Source: MVRV01 sp964469905
Lineage (GTDB): Bacteria; Desulfobacterota; Syntrophia; Syntrophales; Smithellaceae
Direction: 5' to 3'
DNA length: 64,000 nt
NCBI GenBank assembly: GCA_964469905.1
Contig: CAYXZW010000004.1
Coordinates: 59,038-123,037 of the forward strand
Below, one piece after another: positions 53,908-63,901 of this stretch (positions are counted from its first letter, which is position 1; every line of letters begins with the position of its first letter). The notes under the pieces are model-generated. The model saw only the letters and a program-made list of their open reading frames with translations. It made no database searches and was not told where the DNA came from. The position numbers and the translations under genes are program-made.

Positions 53908-56294
53908 TATCTATTCCTCCGTAAAGCCTTATAATAGCCTTCTCTGCCGCATAATGCCGGAAATTGGCAGAATTCACATTCCGCAGAGTCATAATCCGGC
54001 ACCAGTTCGTTTGCGCCGATGATGGCATCGAGGCGCTCCTTGATAGCCGCCAGCAAATCCGCCGCCGCAATAATCAGCTCCTCCGGTAGGGTCATAACCC
54101 GCTCTTCTGATGATTCTTTTAAAAAATAGAAAAAAGCGCCATCCGCTCCCCCAATAAAGTGTTGATAAATAATAAGCTGGGCTGCGGGATGCAGGATACC
54201 ATTTTCTTTAAACTGCTCCAGCACGGTTTTTCTTGCCGGAAGATTATATCTGGTTTTTCTTTTTGAATACTTGAAGTCAATGACCTCGGTGCGCCCCGAT
54301 ATCCTGGCCAGCCTGTCCGAACGTCCGGTGATCTTGTAGCATCCGGCTATTGTGTCGCTGAATTTTTCCTCACAGGACAGGGCATTATCGGCAAATATTA
54401 TTCGCCGACCTGATGCCAGTTCATCAGCATATATTTCCTCTAACAATATTTTTGCATTCAACATGTAGAGATTAATTCCCTCAATATCCCGTATTGCCGC
54501 ATTCTCCTCGCCGGCCCACAGTTCATCAAAAAGCTGCTCCCAATTATCCAGCATATCCTTTTTATCAGTTGCGAGCCGTTGAAGAAACATATGAATAAAA
54601 TTTCCCATTTGCATATTTATCTTCTCGTCATCATCCATAAATGCAGGGGGTTCCAACCGAAGTATATATTGCTGGTAGAACAAAAACGGGCACGCCAGAA
54701 TCTTCAAAAGGCTAGTAAAAGAATAGGTAATTTCTTTGAGCCTGCTCCTCAGTTTATCATCAAGGGGAACTACCGGTTTTTTCCTGCCTGGCCTTTCCGT
54801 CAGTACTTCCTTAAACGATGTTGTGGTAATCTGCCTCCCGAATTCCTGCGCAAGAAGACTCATGTAGTAGCTCGGTGTTCTATCTCTTATTTTATCTTCC
54901 ACCGCTGCTATTTTAATTTTGTCTCCCTGGGCCAGGATCTGCCGGAAAAGGAGATCTTCGCATTCAAATATGCTTTTTCGCAGCTGAGGAACATGGACCG
55001 GATTTATAAAAGGGCCTTCAAAGGGTTGAGTCGGCATGATGCCGCTATCCAGGGAAAGTATCAAGCCGCGACTGAATTTCTCTCCTGAGACATGTCCGAA
55101 GCCGACAACCTGTATCGGAGCCGATCTGCTTCCCGTGATACGGAATTTTTTTGCTGCAATCATTATTTTCGCAGCAGCGGGCAGATCATGACCCAGTGTC
55201 TCTTTCCAATTTTCCAGGAGGGAGGAAAACGATATAGCAGTCTCCAGAGCTTCACACTCCTCGCGGATATAATTCTCTCTATTCTTTGATAATTCTACCG
55301 CGCAGGTCGTGGCATATCTCTTAAAATCGGGCAGAAGTCCGGAGCGTTCGGCCTTTTCGATCTCGGCCAGAAGCATTCTTCCTGCCGAAGTTGTGGCAAA
55401 TGGCAGCCAGACAGCAAGATTGACGGCATTGCCGAAGAGCCGTAGCGATCTGTTCCAGAGCATTGTTGTGAGTGACTCATCGAGCAGGTATATCATCAGT
55501 TGATCGTTATCCGACCGTTCTTTAAGAAAACCGGATACCTCTGTGGTCACGAGATCAACAAGGGCATGAAGCGAGGTCAACCTGATCAACTCGATACCTG
55601 CGCCGTCAGAATGTTCCACGCCGCTGCCGAAGGACTCAACCAGATTTTTCGCCGAATCAAAAGGCAGCCTATCATGCCCGGCCAACTCCCGCCCGAAAAG
55701 CGGCTTATCAAGAAATAGCCTGTCTTTGTTAATCTTTCTGTATAACCGCTCCTTCACCGGTGTCATCTCGGGAAGGCCGATAAATATCTCCTTTTCTCCC
55801 GGGGCAACCTCATCAAGTCGCGCCAGTTCGAAATCGGGCAAGAAGAGATTCATTCCGGAGAGCCACTCCCGAAAAGCCTGCGCTGTTTCCAGGTATTCCT
55901 CAAGTTTATTCCACTCCTCCTCGGTGAAACGCTCTGTTCCTGAAATGGTATTTCTGCCGATGTTATATGCCGACAGTTTAGTAATAAGAGGCAAAAGGGC
56001 TGCGGCGCAGCGCGCGGGATATAGCTCCTTTGGATATCTCTGTGCAATAAACCGGATAAATGAAAGTAGCTTCTCATCAGCCGGCAGAGGTTGAAGATTT
56101 AATACAGCACCGATCTTTCTTGTTATATATGAGTTCAGGCCTTCGATCCTGGGAAGAATACCGCCGAGCTCGCCATGTACAAGATACTGCACAGGATCAA
56201 CAGCTCTTTCATTGGCACAGATTATTGTCCAACCGGAAAGATCGGGATAGTCATTGCGTAGAAACTGAATTAACTTTTCCGAATATTGTGCCAT
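53907..56294 (-). CDS. addB: AddB-like nuclease subunit
   Basis: A 795-residue protein upstream of addA. The N-terminal helicase-like region lacks a recognisable Walker A (IICANERAVDPVQ at the equivalent position), suggesting an inactive scaffold. The C-terminal nuclease has the GNFIHMFLQRL His, GRSDRLARISGRTEVIDFKY with the Asp and Asp-x-Lys, and a Cys set (LACPFLFY, then CEFCQFPALC) fitting the AddB [4Fe-4S] site. It would pair with AddA and recognise recombination-control sequences. It starts at ATG 56294, divergent from the methyltransferase. Confidence 0.82.
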   Translation of the reverse strand: MAQYSEKLIQFLRNDYPDLSGWTIICANERAVDPVQYLVHGELGGILPRIEGLNSYITRKIGAVLNLQPLPADEKLLSFIRFIAQRYPKELYPARCAAALLPLITKLSAYNIGRNTISGTERFTEEEWNKLEEYLETAQAFREWLSGMNLFLPDFELARLDEVAPGEKEIFIGLPEMTPVKERLYRKINKDRLFLDKPLFGRELAGHDRLPFDSAKNLVESFGSGVEHSDGAGIELIRLTSLHALVDLVTTEVSGFLKERSDNDQLMIYLLDESLTTMLWNRSLRLFGNAVNLAVWLPFATTSAGRMLLAEIEKAERSGLLPDFKRYATTCAVELSKNRENYIREECEALETAISFSSLLENWKETLGHDLPAAAKIMIAAKKFRITGSRSAPIQVVGFGHVSGEKFSRGLILSLDSGIMPTQPFEGPFINPVHVPQLRKSIFECEDLLFRQILAQGDKIKIAAVEDKIRDRTPSYYMSLLAQEFGRQITTTSFKEVLTERPGRKKPVVPLDDKLRSRLKEITYSFTSLLKILACPFLFYQQYILRLEPPAFMDDDEKINMQMGNFIHMFLQRLATDKKDMLDNWEQLFDELWAGEENAAIRDIEGINLYMLNAKILLEEIYADELASGRRIIFADNALSCEEKFSDTIAGCYKITGRSDRLARISGRTEVIDFKYSKRKTRYNLPARKTVLEQFKENGILHPAAQLIIYQHFIGGADGAFFYFLKESSEERVMTLPEELIIAAADLLAAIKERLDAIIGANELVPDYDSAECEFCQFPALCGREGYYKALRRNR

Positions 56295-56412
56295 GTTGAC
56301 TCCCGCCGAACATTATATTCCTGGTTGCTTTTTCCGCTTTTTTAAATTATTAAAACGGTATCCTGAATATCATAATTTTCACAATACCAATAATTTAATT
56401 TTTACCATACAC

Positions 56413-57348
56413 ATGAGTTATTTTTTAAACACAACGGATGAGTATTACCTGCACGACAAGGATTCCCTGAACTGGGAATTGACGGTATGTAATGCCCTGC
56501 AGCCGGAGAAAAGCCCCTGCCGCAAAGTCCTGCAGAACGACCTTCCTTTCGGTTGCCAGCTATATTATTTTCTCAATGATTTATTTCCATTCTCCGATCT
56601 GAAAAACATTCTCGAGATCGGTGGCGGTTTCGGTTATCTGATGAGAGATATTCTGAATCTGGCTCCGGATTTGAGAGCTACTATGCTCGATATTTCTCCT
56701 TACCTTCTCGAAAAGCAGAAAAGCTGTTTAGCTGACCGTAATGTCTCATTCCTGAAACGTGATATTCTGAGCATGAAAATCAGCGAATTACAGCATTATG
56801 ATCTGGCTATCCTGAACGAAAATCTTGGCGATTTCCCCACTCTGGTTGCTCAATTGCCGGATGTGGAATCCGAAAATTTCGCTGCACAGCATTATCTAGA
56901 CAAGGTGTCTTATTTCCGAAAAGCATATAATCTGACATTACCACCCGAAGAGAATATTAATATCGGCGCACTGGAAGTTCTGGACAATCTTTGTCTGGCC
57001 GGAATCCCGTATATCTATTTGAGTGAGCACAGCTGTGAAGCAACGCTGCCTCCTTCATTAAAGCCTTTTATCCATTTTGCATCAACAGTCACACCGGAAA
57101 GAATTCCTCTTAAAAATCATGATGAATATACCATTAAGTTTTCCCACCTTGAGACGCTCGCCCGGTCACATAATTACCAGGTTATCCGCGGCCAGTTTAT
57201 TGATTTTTTACCGCTAAATTGCAGCGATCGTGTGCGCACCGCACTGCGTTTATCAACCCCTTTCAGTGACGAGCAGGAAATCATCCAGCAGTTTGTTTAT
57301 GATCTCTATAAATACGAATATCTCGTTTTAATTAAAGGAGGGAAATAA
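56413..57348 (+). CDS. SAM-dependent methyltransferase
   Basis: A class I methyltransferase of about 311 residues (start ATG 56413; the upstream in-frame stretch looks untranslated). ILEIGGGFGYLMRDIL (about residues 64-79) is motif I and TMLDISPYLLEKQK the following acidic strand. Substrate unknown. Its stop overlaps the DUF2845 start (TAATG). Confidence 0.75.
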   Translation: MSYFLNTTDEYYLHDKDSLNWELTVCNALQPEKSPCRKVLQNDLPFGCQLYYFLNDLFPFSDLKNILEIGGGFGYLMRDILNLAPDLRATMLDISPYLLEKQKSCLADRNVSFLKRDILSMKISELQHYDLAILNENLGDFPTLVAQLPDVESENFAAQHYLDKVSYFRKAYNLTLPPEENINIGALEVLDNLCLAGIPYIYLSEHSCEATLPPSLKPFIHFASTVTPERIPLKNHDEYTIKFSHLETLARSHNYQVIRGQFIDFLPLNCSDRVRTALRLSTPFSDEQEIIQQFVYDLYKYEYLVLIKGGK

Positions 57349-57716
57349 TGAAGAAAAACATTACAATTATTTTTTTTACGGCGTTGACATTTTTATTTCT
57401 TTCGGCGGTAAACAGTTGGGCGTTTCGTTGCGGTTCCGGCCTGGTAAGCTCGGGCGACAGCAAAACCCAAGTCCAGGTCACCTGCGGAAAACCAACATCT
57501 AAAGAAACTTCCTGTGAAAACCGACAGGAATATACGACCACAGATAAATCCGGCAAGATCAAAAAAGTCAAAAAGTGCGGCAAGAAACTGGAAGTATGGC
57601 ATTACAACTGCGGCGATAATGACTTTATTTATAAACTTACCTTTGAAAACGGCATACTGAAAAAAGAAGATACCGAGGGACGAGGGAAAGGCAAGTCCGA
57701 TTGCTTAGGAAAGTAA
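57348..57716 (+). CDS. Exported DUF2845 protein
   Basis: A 122-residue protein with a signal peptide (cleavage near SWA-FR). The mature part FRCGSGLVSSGDSKTQVQVT then CGKPTS is typical of DUF2845, followed by several Cys. Function unknown. It is translationally coupled to the methyltransferase, with GGAGGG upstream. Confidence 0.85.
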   Translation: MKKNITIIFFTALTFLFLSAVNSWAFRCGSGLVSSGDSKTQVQVTCGKPTSKETSCENRQEYTTTDKSGKIKKVKKCGKKLEVWHYNCGDNDFIYKLTFENGILKKEDTEGRGKGKSDCLGK

Positions 57717-57776
57717 AGGAGAAACCAGTCTATAACCTTTTGACGGTCTAAGCTTAACTTAGGGCGTCAGGGATTA

Positions 57777-58043
57777 CTATAGCGTCCCCTTCCAGTAAAG
57801 CCAGCCTGTGGTCGGGTCATAGCTTTTGCCCTGGCTTGATAAGTAGCTTCGTGCCTTGTCGTTCTGGATGAAGGATAATAGTAAGACGTCGCTGGGGGTA
57901 CGCTTTTGGCCAAAATTCCCGCCTATGCCGCCACACATATAAGTGGAGCCTACTCCAACGCACAGACACGTGTTACCGGCGAAGGCCAGCGTGGAAGACA
58001 GCAGGGCAATTAGCAGCAGTGCGACAACAAGCAATCTTTTCAT
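57777..58043 (-). CDS. Small exported hypothetical protein
   Basis: An 88-residue protein with a strong signal peptide (MKRLLVVALLLIALLSSTLA, cleavage AFA-GN). The mature part has three Cys in CLCVGVGSTYMC and a PTTGWLYWKGTL ending. No family is recognised. It is convergent with the DUF2845 gene and follows the surface-protein gene on the same strand. Confidence 0.65.
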   Translation of the reverse strand: MKRLLVVALLLIALLSSTLAFAGNTCLCVGVGSTYMCGGIGGNFGQKRTPSDVLLLSFIQNDKARSYLSSQGKSYDPTTGWLYWKGTL

Positions 58044-58126
58044 GTGGGATTATCCTTCGGGGTTTTATTTTTATATTTTATAAGACATTGCTTTTCGATG
58101 GCGGAAGTATTCATCTACCAGGTCGT

Positions 58127-60286
58127 TCAGCGTGTCAGCGTGAACTTGTACACCTTGGAGGAGAACACTCCCGGGGCCGTCTGGATGAGGGTCTCGGGCG
58201 ACCATTTTTTCCACTTGAGAATCAGCCTCTTCCCATCATAGAACCAGGTACCCGAGTCGCCGCCGGTGGCACGCTTGAAGGTTCCATCGACGTTAATTAT
58301 AACCTTGTCGTTCCAATTCTTGTGCACACCCTGATACTCACCTGCTATCTGCTTGGCGACTGAGGTGTCTGCTTTTTCAGCAGCCAGCGAGAAAGTGGAC
58401 GCACTGGAGGATAACACCGGATACCCGCCATTTGTTCCGTCAATTTTCCATTTGCGGTATAATCGGTCGCTTTTGTCTTCTACCATCTGATTTAGATTAT
58501 CAAGCAGCGTGCCGTTCAAATTCGCTCTCTTGCCCGTACCATCATCGGTTCGTGTCATAACCGCTGCCGTGACCGAATCAAAGGAATAGACTGGTCCGAA
58601 GGAATCCTCGATCATGGTATTGGAGTCGGCGTTCTTTTTATCCAGCAAAGCAATGACATCAAGCACCTCACCGAGGCCGTCTTTTTTTACATCCTTTTTA
58701 TTTTTATAATAATAAGAACCTTTGCCGTATTTGATATCGCTGTTGATGCCGCCCGCCTTCGGCTGCTTTAGCCAGAAGCCGTTTAATACGGCATACAATG
58801 TCTTATCGGTTTCTCCCCAGCGCACGTCGGCCCGCCCCATAATGCCGCCCACGACGTTGGTCCCGGAACCTTTTCCGCTTACCGCACCGATATTGTAGCT
58901 GTTTTGAACATACACACTTGCGCCGCCAAGACCGCCCAATTGAAGATTGGTTTCCGCTCCTGAACTGCCGCTGATGCCCCCGGTATTGTAGCTGTTAATA
59001 ATCATGCTTCCGTACCCGGCAATACCTCCGGCGCTAAGACCGCCGACCTTTCCTGTTGACGAAACAGAAATCGAACCGTTATTATACGTATTGATGAATC
59101 CGTAGACTCCCCCGAAATATACAGTATTGCCATTGAATCCAATTTTCCCGCCGCCACCGATACCGCCGACACTTATAAACTTACCCGTCTGTATCGTAAC
59201 GTCAACATTCCCTTTATTGTATATATACCCGGAATCAACGTATCTGATCGGTTTTCCGATAAGGCCCCGATATGTTAATCCATACCCCAGCACGCCACCG
59301 ATAAACGCGTTTTTGATATCGCCGGTAGCGATTACGCTTATTTTGCCTGTATTATAAAGATCCGCACAATCGCTGTTATTCGGTTCTGCGGCAACTCCGC
59401 CGATTTTCAGATCTTCGGCTGATGCCTTGATGGTAATGGAACCGGTATTGTAACAGCCGGAAATTTTTTTATCCGGTTCCGCGCAGACGCCGCCGACTTT
59501 CAGAGCTCCCGGCGTAATAGTTCCCCGCCGGTTTTTTGTCCGGGAATCGATTACATTGCCCTCAAAATAAATGGCGCCGCGGTTATAGGAATTGGTGATT
59601 TTCCCGGCTCTTACTGCAACGCCTCCGATCACGGCATCGCCGTTTCCCTTCACCGTGACGGTGGCATCGCTGAAACAGTTTTCGATCTCATAGGCGCCAA
59701 CGGCGATGGCGGCCGCGTACACCTTGAGCGTCAGTCTCTTTTCGACTCCCTGATAGGTGATGGACGATCCCTTGCCGATGCCGAGATTCTTGATGACGGC
59801 GCCGTCCTGAAAAAGTGCCAGCGATATTTCGGCATCACCTGTATCGGAATTGATATAGGGCGGCGTTGTTTTGTCGCTGATCCGCAGATTGGTGAGCACA
59901 TGGCCGCCGCCGTCAAAAGTTGCGGCGGTATCCGGTATGGGGATAAACTCAAACTTGGAACCGTTCATATCAAGATCTGCGGTAAGTTTCACAAAATTAT
60001 CTTTAAAAGCGTGTTGCAGCCCTTTGAGCCCGTTTTTCTGGCCGTATGCTACCATGTCCATATTCGATTTCGCGAGCCAGGAAAAATACGCTAGTTTTCC
60101 CGCCGTATCGATGATAAACGGATTGCTCTCACTGTTCGTTTGCGCTGGATCAAGAAGTTGGAACGGATATTTCTTTCCATCCCATTTTTTTCCGTCGGCA
60201 GCAGTAACAGGGGAAACGTTGATGAGAAGTATTGCCAATAGAATGCTAAGGAATACTACACAGGATCGCAATATGGAATTTTTCAT
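58127..60286 (-). CDS. Secreted GLUG-motif surface protein
   Basis: A 719-residue protein with a signal peptide (cleavage near VTA-AD). The central part has many GLUG-like units, each with a Gly-rich GGI/GGV turn followed by an NSYNTGGIS-type strand, predicted to form a beta-helix. The N-terminal segment (NPFIIDTAGKLAYFSWLAKS then ADLDMNGSKFEFIPI) is typical of the leader of such proteins. The last 80 residues (IAGEYQGVHKNWNDKVIINV) form a separate small domain. It is likely an outer-surface or secreted adhesive protein. GGAGAT lies 5 bases upstream of ATG 60286. Confidence 0.82.
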   Translation of the reverse strand: MKNSILRSCVVFLSILLAILLINVSPVTAADGKKWDGKKYPFQLLDPAQTNSESNPFIIDTAGKLAYFSWLAKSNMDMVAYGQKNGLKGLQHAFKDNFVKLTADLDMNGSKFEFIPIPDTAATFDGGGHVLTNLRISDKTTPPYINSDTGDAEISLALFQDGAVIKNLGIGKGSSITYQGVEKRLTLKVYAAAIAVGAYEIENCFSDATVTVKGNGDAVIGGVAVRAGKITNSYNRGAIYFEGNVIDSRTKNRRGTITPGALKVGGVCAEPDKKISGCYNTGSITIKASAEDLKIGGVAAEPNNSDCADLYNTGKISVIATGDIKNAFIGGVLGYGLTYRGLIGKPIRYVDSGYIYNKGNVDVTIQTGKFISVGGIGGGGKIGFNGNTVYFGGVYGFINTYNNGSISVSSTGKVGGLSAGGIAGYGSMIINSYNTGGISGSSGAETNLQLGGLGGASVYVQNSYNIGAVSGKGSGTNVVGGIMGRADVRWGETDKTLYAVLNGFWLKQPKAGGINSDIKYGKGSYYYKNKKDVKKDGLGEVLDVIALLDKKNADSNTMIEDSFGPVYSFDSVTAAVMTRTDDGTGKRANLNGTLLDNLNQMVEDKSDRLYRKWKIDGTNGGYPVLSSSASTFSLAAEKADTSVAKQIAGEYQGVHKNWNDKVIINVDGTFKRATGGDSGTWFYDGKRLILKWKKWSPETLIQTAPGVFSSKVYKFTLTR

Positions 60287-61062
60287 TAATAATCTCCAAT
60301 GCTTAATAATTTAATGTGGTGCTGTCCTCAATGTCCGGCAATTCTTAACTTTTGAGGGAGTAAGTTAAAAGGGGAGAAACGGTACCCGTAGCAACGATTT
60401 TTGCGACAGTACCAGCTCTCGACTGATAATGTTTTGATATGACATTACTTCTGTCTGGCTGAACTATAAAAATTTTGGCTCTGTATGTCAAGGGAATAGA
60501 CTGCATGTGGCGTAGTGTCAATTTTTGCCGTCAGGTGTGGATTGTGTTTAATACGGATTGAAGTCTTGCATCTTCTTTGATGTGGTTGATTTGCGGATAG
60601 CAGGAATGAGCTAATTGAAATGCACCTGCGAAGCATCAACTATTTTATCTAAAATTTCCATGGTCATGCCGAATACGTCATTATTTTATCGACCAGCCGT
60701 ATAAGCAAAAAGCCACGGTCAAAGCATGGATTCCGGTTCGATATCACATAATTCTTCGGGAAGTTCTGGTGGTTAACTCAGCAAGCACTCCTTCCTGCTA
60801 TAGACATTGGCAGAGTCATGAATAGTTGCTGATTTGAAGTGATAATCATTATCTGACGGCAGATAATAATATTGACTTTAATCCTGAGAATATTGTAGGC
60901 ATTAACTCACAAACGGTTGTAATTCTCATAATTTTTCATCAACTTGTCATATTAGGTTGTTAATGTTTAAGGAAATCCATGACATGATCAGAGCAGTTGC
61001 TTAGCTAGGCATTCTCAGCATGACGGCAACAACAAAAACCGACATGGATCCAATTATTTTAT
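60287..61062. other. Long intergenic stretch
   Basis: About 775 bases between the divergent GLUG gene and the sensor gene. It contains the Fur-box-like palindrome at 60842-60854 and must hold promoters for both genes. No supported coding region. Confidence 0.45.
60842..60854. promoter_or_regulatory. Fur-box-like palindrome
   Basis: GATAATCATTATC is a perfect 6-1-6 inverted repeat matching the central part of the classical Fur box, about 210 bases upstream of the sensor gene. The flanking hexamer of a full 19-bp site is not conserved. Confidence 0.4.
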
Positions 61063-62511
61063 ATGAAGATAAACCTGAAAAAAAAGATTATTCTTTATTT
61101 GTTCATCATTGATCTGGTAGTTGCGGTATCAATCGGCGGTGCGATTTATAAGTATGCCGGCGATTTGTATTATCAGTCATTTCTCGACAGCAAGGAGTCT
61201 TTAGCACGGTCAATCGCGCTGTCTATTGATGGCGAAAAGCATAAAACTCTCACCACCCTTGCCTCCAGCAAAGACAGTGAATATAAAAAGTATCTGAATT
61301 ACATGAATAAAATCAAGCTACAGGAAAAGTATATCAGCTATCTTTTTACAATAAATTACGACCGGGAAAAAGATAAATTAACTTACATCGTCGATTCAGA
61401 TATTATGAAGACAGATACTATCTGGATTACAACTGAATTTTTCGGTCTTGCCCTTTCGATCGGGAAAGATAATGAAATCGCTATTAAATATAACGAAATT
61501 ATTTATACGAAAGACTTCAATCTCCGCATCGGGGATAATAAAATTACCCTGAAAATAAGTGAGAACGGTATTCTTTACCTTGGAGATAAGGAGCTGGTAA
61601 AAATTGTTTCCAGATCTCCTCTTGTGCTGGAAACATCCGGAAAAAAACTCAGCATCAATGATCGCGAACTTTATTCAGAAGCGTACATCAAAGATAAACC
61701 GGTTAAATTATACTGCTCTTTCACCGCAAAGGGTGAATCTCAAAGTATGCCCGGAGAGCTTTATACTGAATCTAAAGATGTTGTTGAACGATGTAAAAAG
61801 ATAATTGACAGTCAGAAAACTACCGTTGTCAGGAGAGATTCTCAGACAAGTATATATGGGAATAACACCTCGACTGTTTACGGTGTAATAACAAATAGCA
61901 AAGGTGTTGCCAACGGGCTTGTAGTTATTGAGCTTTTCGAGAATGAGGTGGCAAATTTCAAAAAATCAATTGTTATGATTTCTTTGATCGTATCCTTTGT
62001 GGCTTTTCTTTTGACTATATTACTTACCTATCTGCTCGCGGAATATATTATTGTTCCAATTAAAAAACTTATAAAAGGAGCGGAAAAAGTCGGCGAAGGT
62101 AATCTGGATTGGGAAATCAGAATTCAGAGAACTGATGAGTTTGGTTTACTCGCAAACACCTTTAACAGCATGGTGGGCAATCTTAAAACTGCATACATGA
62201 AAATTACATCGACAAATGAAGAGCTGAATGTATATAAAAACAATCTTGAATTCCTTGTGGAAGAGAGAACAAAGGAGTTGAAAAGTTCAAACAGGGAATT
62301 GAGCATTGCGCTTTCCGAGGTAACAACCCTTAAAGGGCTCCTTCCGATTTGTTCATCATGCAAAAATATTCGTGATGACAAAGGTTACTGGAGTAAAATT
62401 GAAAGTTATATAAGCACCCACTCTCAGGTGGAATTCACTCACAGCATCTGCCCTGTCTGCACAAAAAAATTATATCCTGATATTTATAAAGAATTATATC
62501 CTGATATTTAG
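61063..62511 (+). CDS. HAMP-domain membrane sensor without kinase
   Basis: A 482-residue protein. It has a membrane helix at about residues 8-30, an extracytoplasmic sensor region of about 270 residues, a second helix near 302-326, a HAMP domain (PIKKLIKGAEKVGEGNLDWE), a coiled coil, then LLPICSSCKNIRDDKGYWSK and HSICPVCTKKLYP, a CxxC…CxxC tail common in deltaproteobacterial sensors. No histidine kinase, GGDEF or methyl-accepting domain is present. Signalling may therefore run through the Cys tail, probably metal-binding or redox. The ATG 61063 start lacks a clear ribosome site. Confidence 0.8.
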   Translation: MKINLKKKIILYLFIIDLVVAVSIGGAIYKYAGDLYYQSFLDSKESLARSIALSIDGEKHKTLTTLASSKDSEYKKYLNYMNKIKLQEKYISYLFTINYDREKDKLTYIVDSDIMKTDTIWITTEFFGLALSIGKDNEIAIKYNEIIYTKDFNLRIGDNKITLKISENGILYLGDKELVKIVSRSPLVLETSGKKLSINDRELYSEAYIKDKPVKLYCSFTAKGESQSMPGELYTESKDVVERCKKIIDSQKTTVVRRDSQTSIYGNNTSTVYGVITNSKGVANGLVVIELFENEVANFKKSIVMISLIVSFVAFLLTILLTYLLAEYIIVPIKKLIKGAEKVGEGNLDWEIRIQRTDEFGLLANTFNSMVGNLKTAYMKITSTNEELNVYKNNLEFLVEERTKELKSSNRELSIALSEVTTLKGLLPICSSCKNIRDDKGYWSKIESYISTHSQVEFTHSICPVCTKKLYPDIYKELYPDI

Positions 62512-62903
62512 AGAATTATGGGAAAGGATAAGGTTCTGAAATGACAGTTTTATCTAAAGCCCGCCATCCCTGCCCGTTGCATTCTCCATCTTTGAAGAGT
62601 TAAAGTGGTCATCACTACAATACCAAATCGAAAACCGTTGACTCGTAGGTGGCAACATCAACATGCCTTCCTGTTATCAGTAAAAATGATATTACCTTCC
62701 TTATGCAATCTTACAATCGCTAATCAGCAGAATTAATCCATTGCCAACTAAGTTGGCACCCCTGCCCACAAAGTTGGCAGGCAGGAACTTCCCCAGAGAA
62801 AATAAATCTTGCCAACGTCGGACAATGCTGGTTATTAGCAAATGGCATATAGATTGCTTTATGATGTAGTCGTAAAGATAAAAAAGATAAAGGAGAGAGC
62901 ATC
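62512..62903. other. Intergenic stretch with repeat copy
   Basis: About 390 bases. It contains the first copy of a 99-bp direct repeat (62670-62768), including the palindrome GCCAACTAAGTTGGC. No coding region is supported. Confidence 0.45.
62670..62768. repeat. Direct repeat upstream of DUF1566 gene, copy 1
   Basis: CCTGTTATCAGTAAAAATGA leads into TCGCTAATCAGCAGAATTAA and TGCCAACTAAGTTGGCACCC. It matches 63902-64000 over 99 bases with roughly a dozen differences, and the last 50 bases are nearly identical. Confidence 0.85.
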
Positions 62904-63335
62904 ATGAAAAGGATTCTGGTTTTGGTTTGTATGGTATTGTTTTTGGCGACTTTAGTTTCTGTAGAGTATGCGGCAGCGGATCGTTTTGTAAACAACAACG
63001 ACGGCACGGTTACGGACACGCAAACGGGGCTGATGTGGGCGGATCACGACAACGGTTCGGAGGTTAACTGGTTTACTGCCAAGAGCTATTGTGAGGGGTA
63101 TAGCGGAGGCGGGAAATCCGGCTGGCGGATGCCGACTACTGATGAGTTGGGGCAACTGCGTAACAGCGGAGCCTATGGATCTGTAATAAAGAAAACCGCA
63201 GAGTATGTTTGGGCATCGGAAACACGCGGTTCCGATGCTGCCTACTTCACTTTCTTCAATGGCACTCGGTATTGGCGTTCCCAGTCCTACAGCAGCAGCT
63301 TCTCCCGGGCACTCCCGGTGCGTTCAGGCAAATAG
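62904..63335 (+). CDS. Exported DUF1566 (Lcl C-terminal type) protein
   Basis: A 143-residue protein with a signal peptide (cleavage near YAAA-DR). RFVNNNDGTVTDTQTGLMWA, then SGWRMPTTDELGQL, YVWASETRG and a final ALPVRSGK are the standard DUF1566 pattern. Function unknown; such proteins are usually secreted or surface-exposed. AAGGAGAGAG precedes ATG 62904. A direct repeat precedes it and recurs after the next gene. Confidence 0.85.
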   Translation: MKRILVLVCMVLFLATLVSVEYAAADRFVNNNDGTVTDTQTGLMWADHDNGSEVNWFTAKSYCEGYSGGGKSGWRMPTTDELGQLRNSGAYGSVIKKTAEYVWASETRGSDAAYFTFFNGTRYWRSQSYSSSFSRALPVRSGK

Positions 63336-63380
63336 GCTATTTGGTCATTTGATATTTTTATATTTATCAGGAGAGTGAAT

Positions 63381-63796
63381 ATGAAAACAGCGATTACAGC
63401 ACTAATGGCAGCGATACTTTTTGGGGTCTTGTAGCTCCTTTAACAGCTAAAGCCAATGATTGTCACGACCTAGCGCTAAGTGTTGCATCACCCTATTACA
63501 TTAGCAGCATATCTTGTACTAGCGGTGTAATGTCTTATTTGTTGCCAAATGGTGCTTACTTTCGACAGGAAAATGGGCATGGACCTACCTGCCAAGTCTT
63601 TGTATGTAAAACTGGCATAGATTGTCATTCTTGGTATTCAAAATTTATCTTGCACCAGAACCTCTGCGTTATGAAGGCCGGGAATATAAAGGTAACCTAT
63701 GAAGCTGGGCACCCACCGACCTATACGGCAAAGGAAGGAAGTTTTCTCCACAGTCGACAAGGAAAGATTGATGTAACGGGGTTTCAGGAATATTGA
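63381..63796 (+). pseudogene. Frameshifted gene for a small exported Cys-rich protein
   Basis: CAGGAGAG precedes ATG 63381, and the first codons give a signal-peptide start (MKTAITALMAAILFG) that hits TAG at 63432. The reading frame resumes in another phase from about 63428 (LVAPLTAKANDCHDLALSVA) and runs to TGA 63794-63796, completing the signal peptide and a mature part of about 110 residues with six Cys. One base missing in the TTTTTGGGG tract near 63418-63426 would join them. It is either a real frameshift mutation or a sequencing error. It lies 45 bases after the DUF1566 gene. Confidence 0.7.
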
Positions 63797-63901
63797 ATTC
63801 CAGTTCAAAGCTCGCCTCGTGTAACTAATGACCGTCTATTCTTAACCGGGGCGCAAGGGTAAAAGCAAGGGGTCTACATCGGATATAGTGCTGTAGAACT
63901 T

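Noticed and set aside
57738..57770. Hairpin between convergent genes as terminator
   Set aside because: GACG-CTAAG…CTTAG-CGTC pairs imperfectly and has no T-run in either direction.
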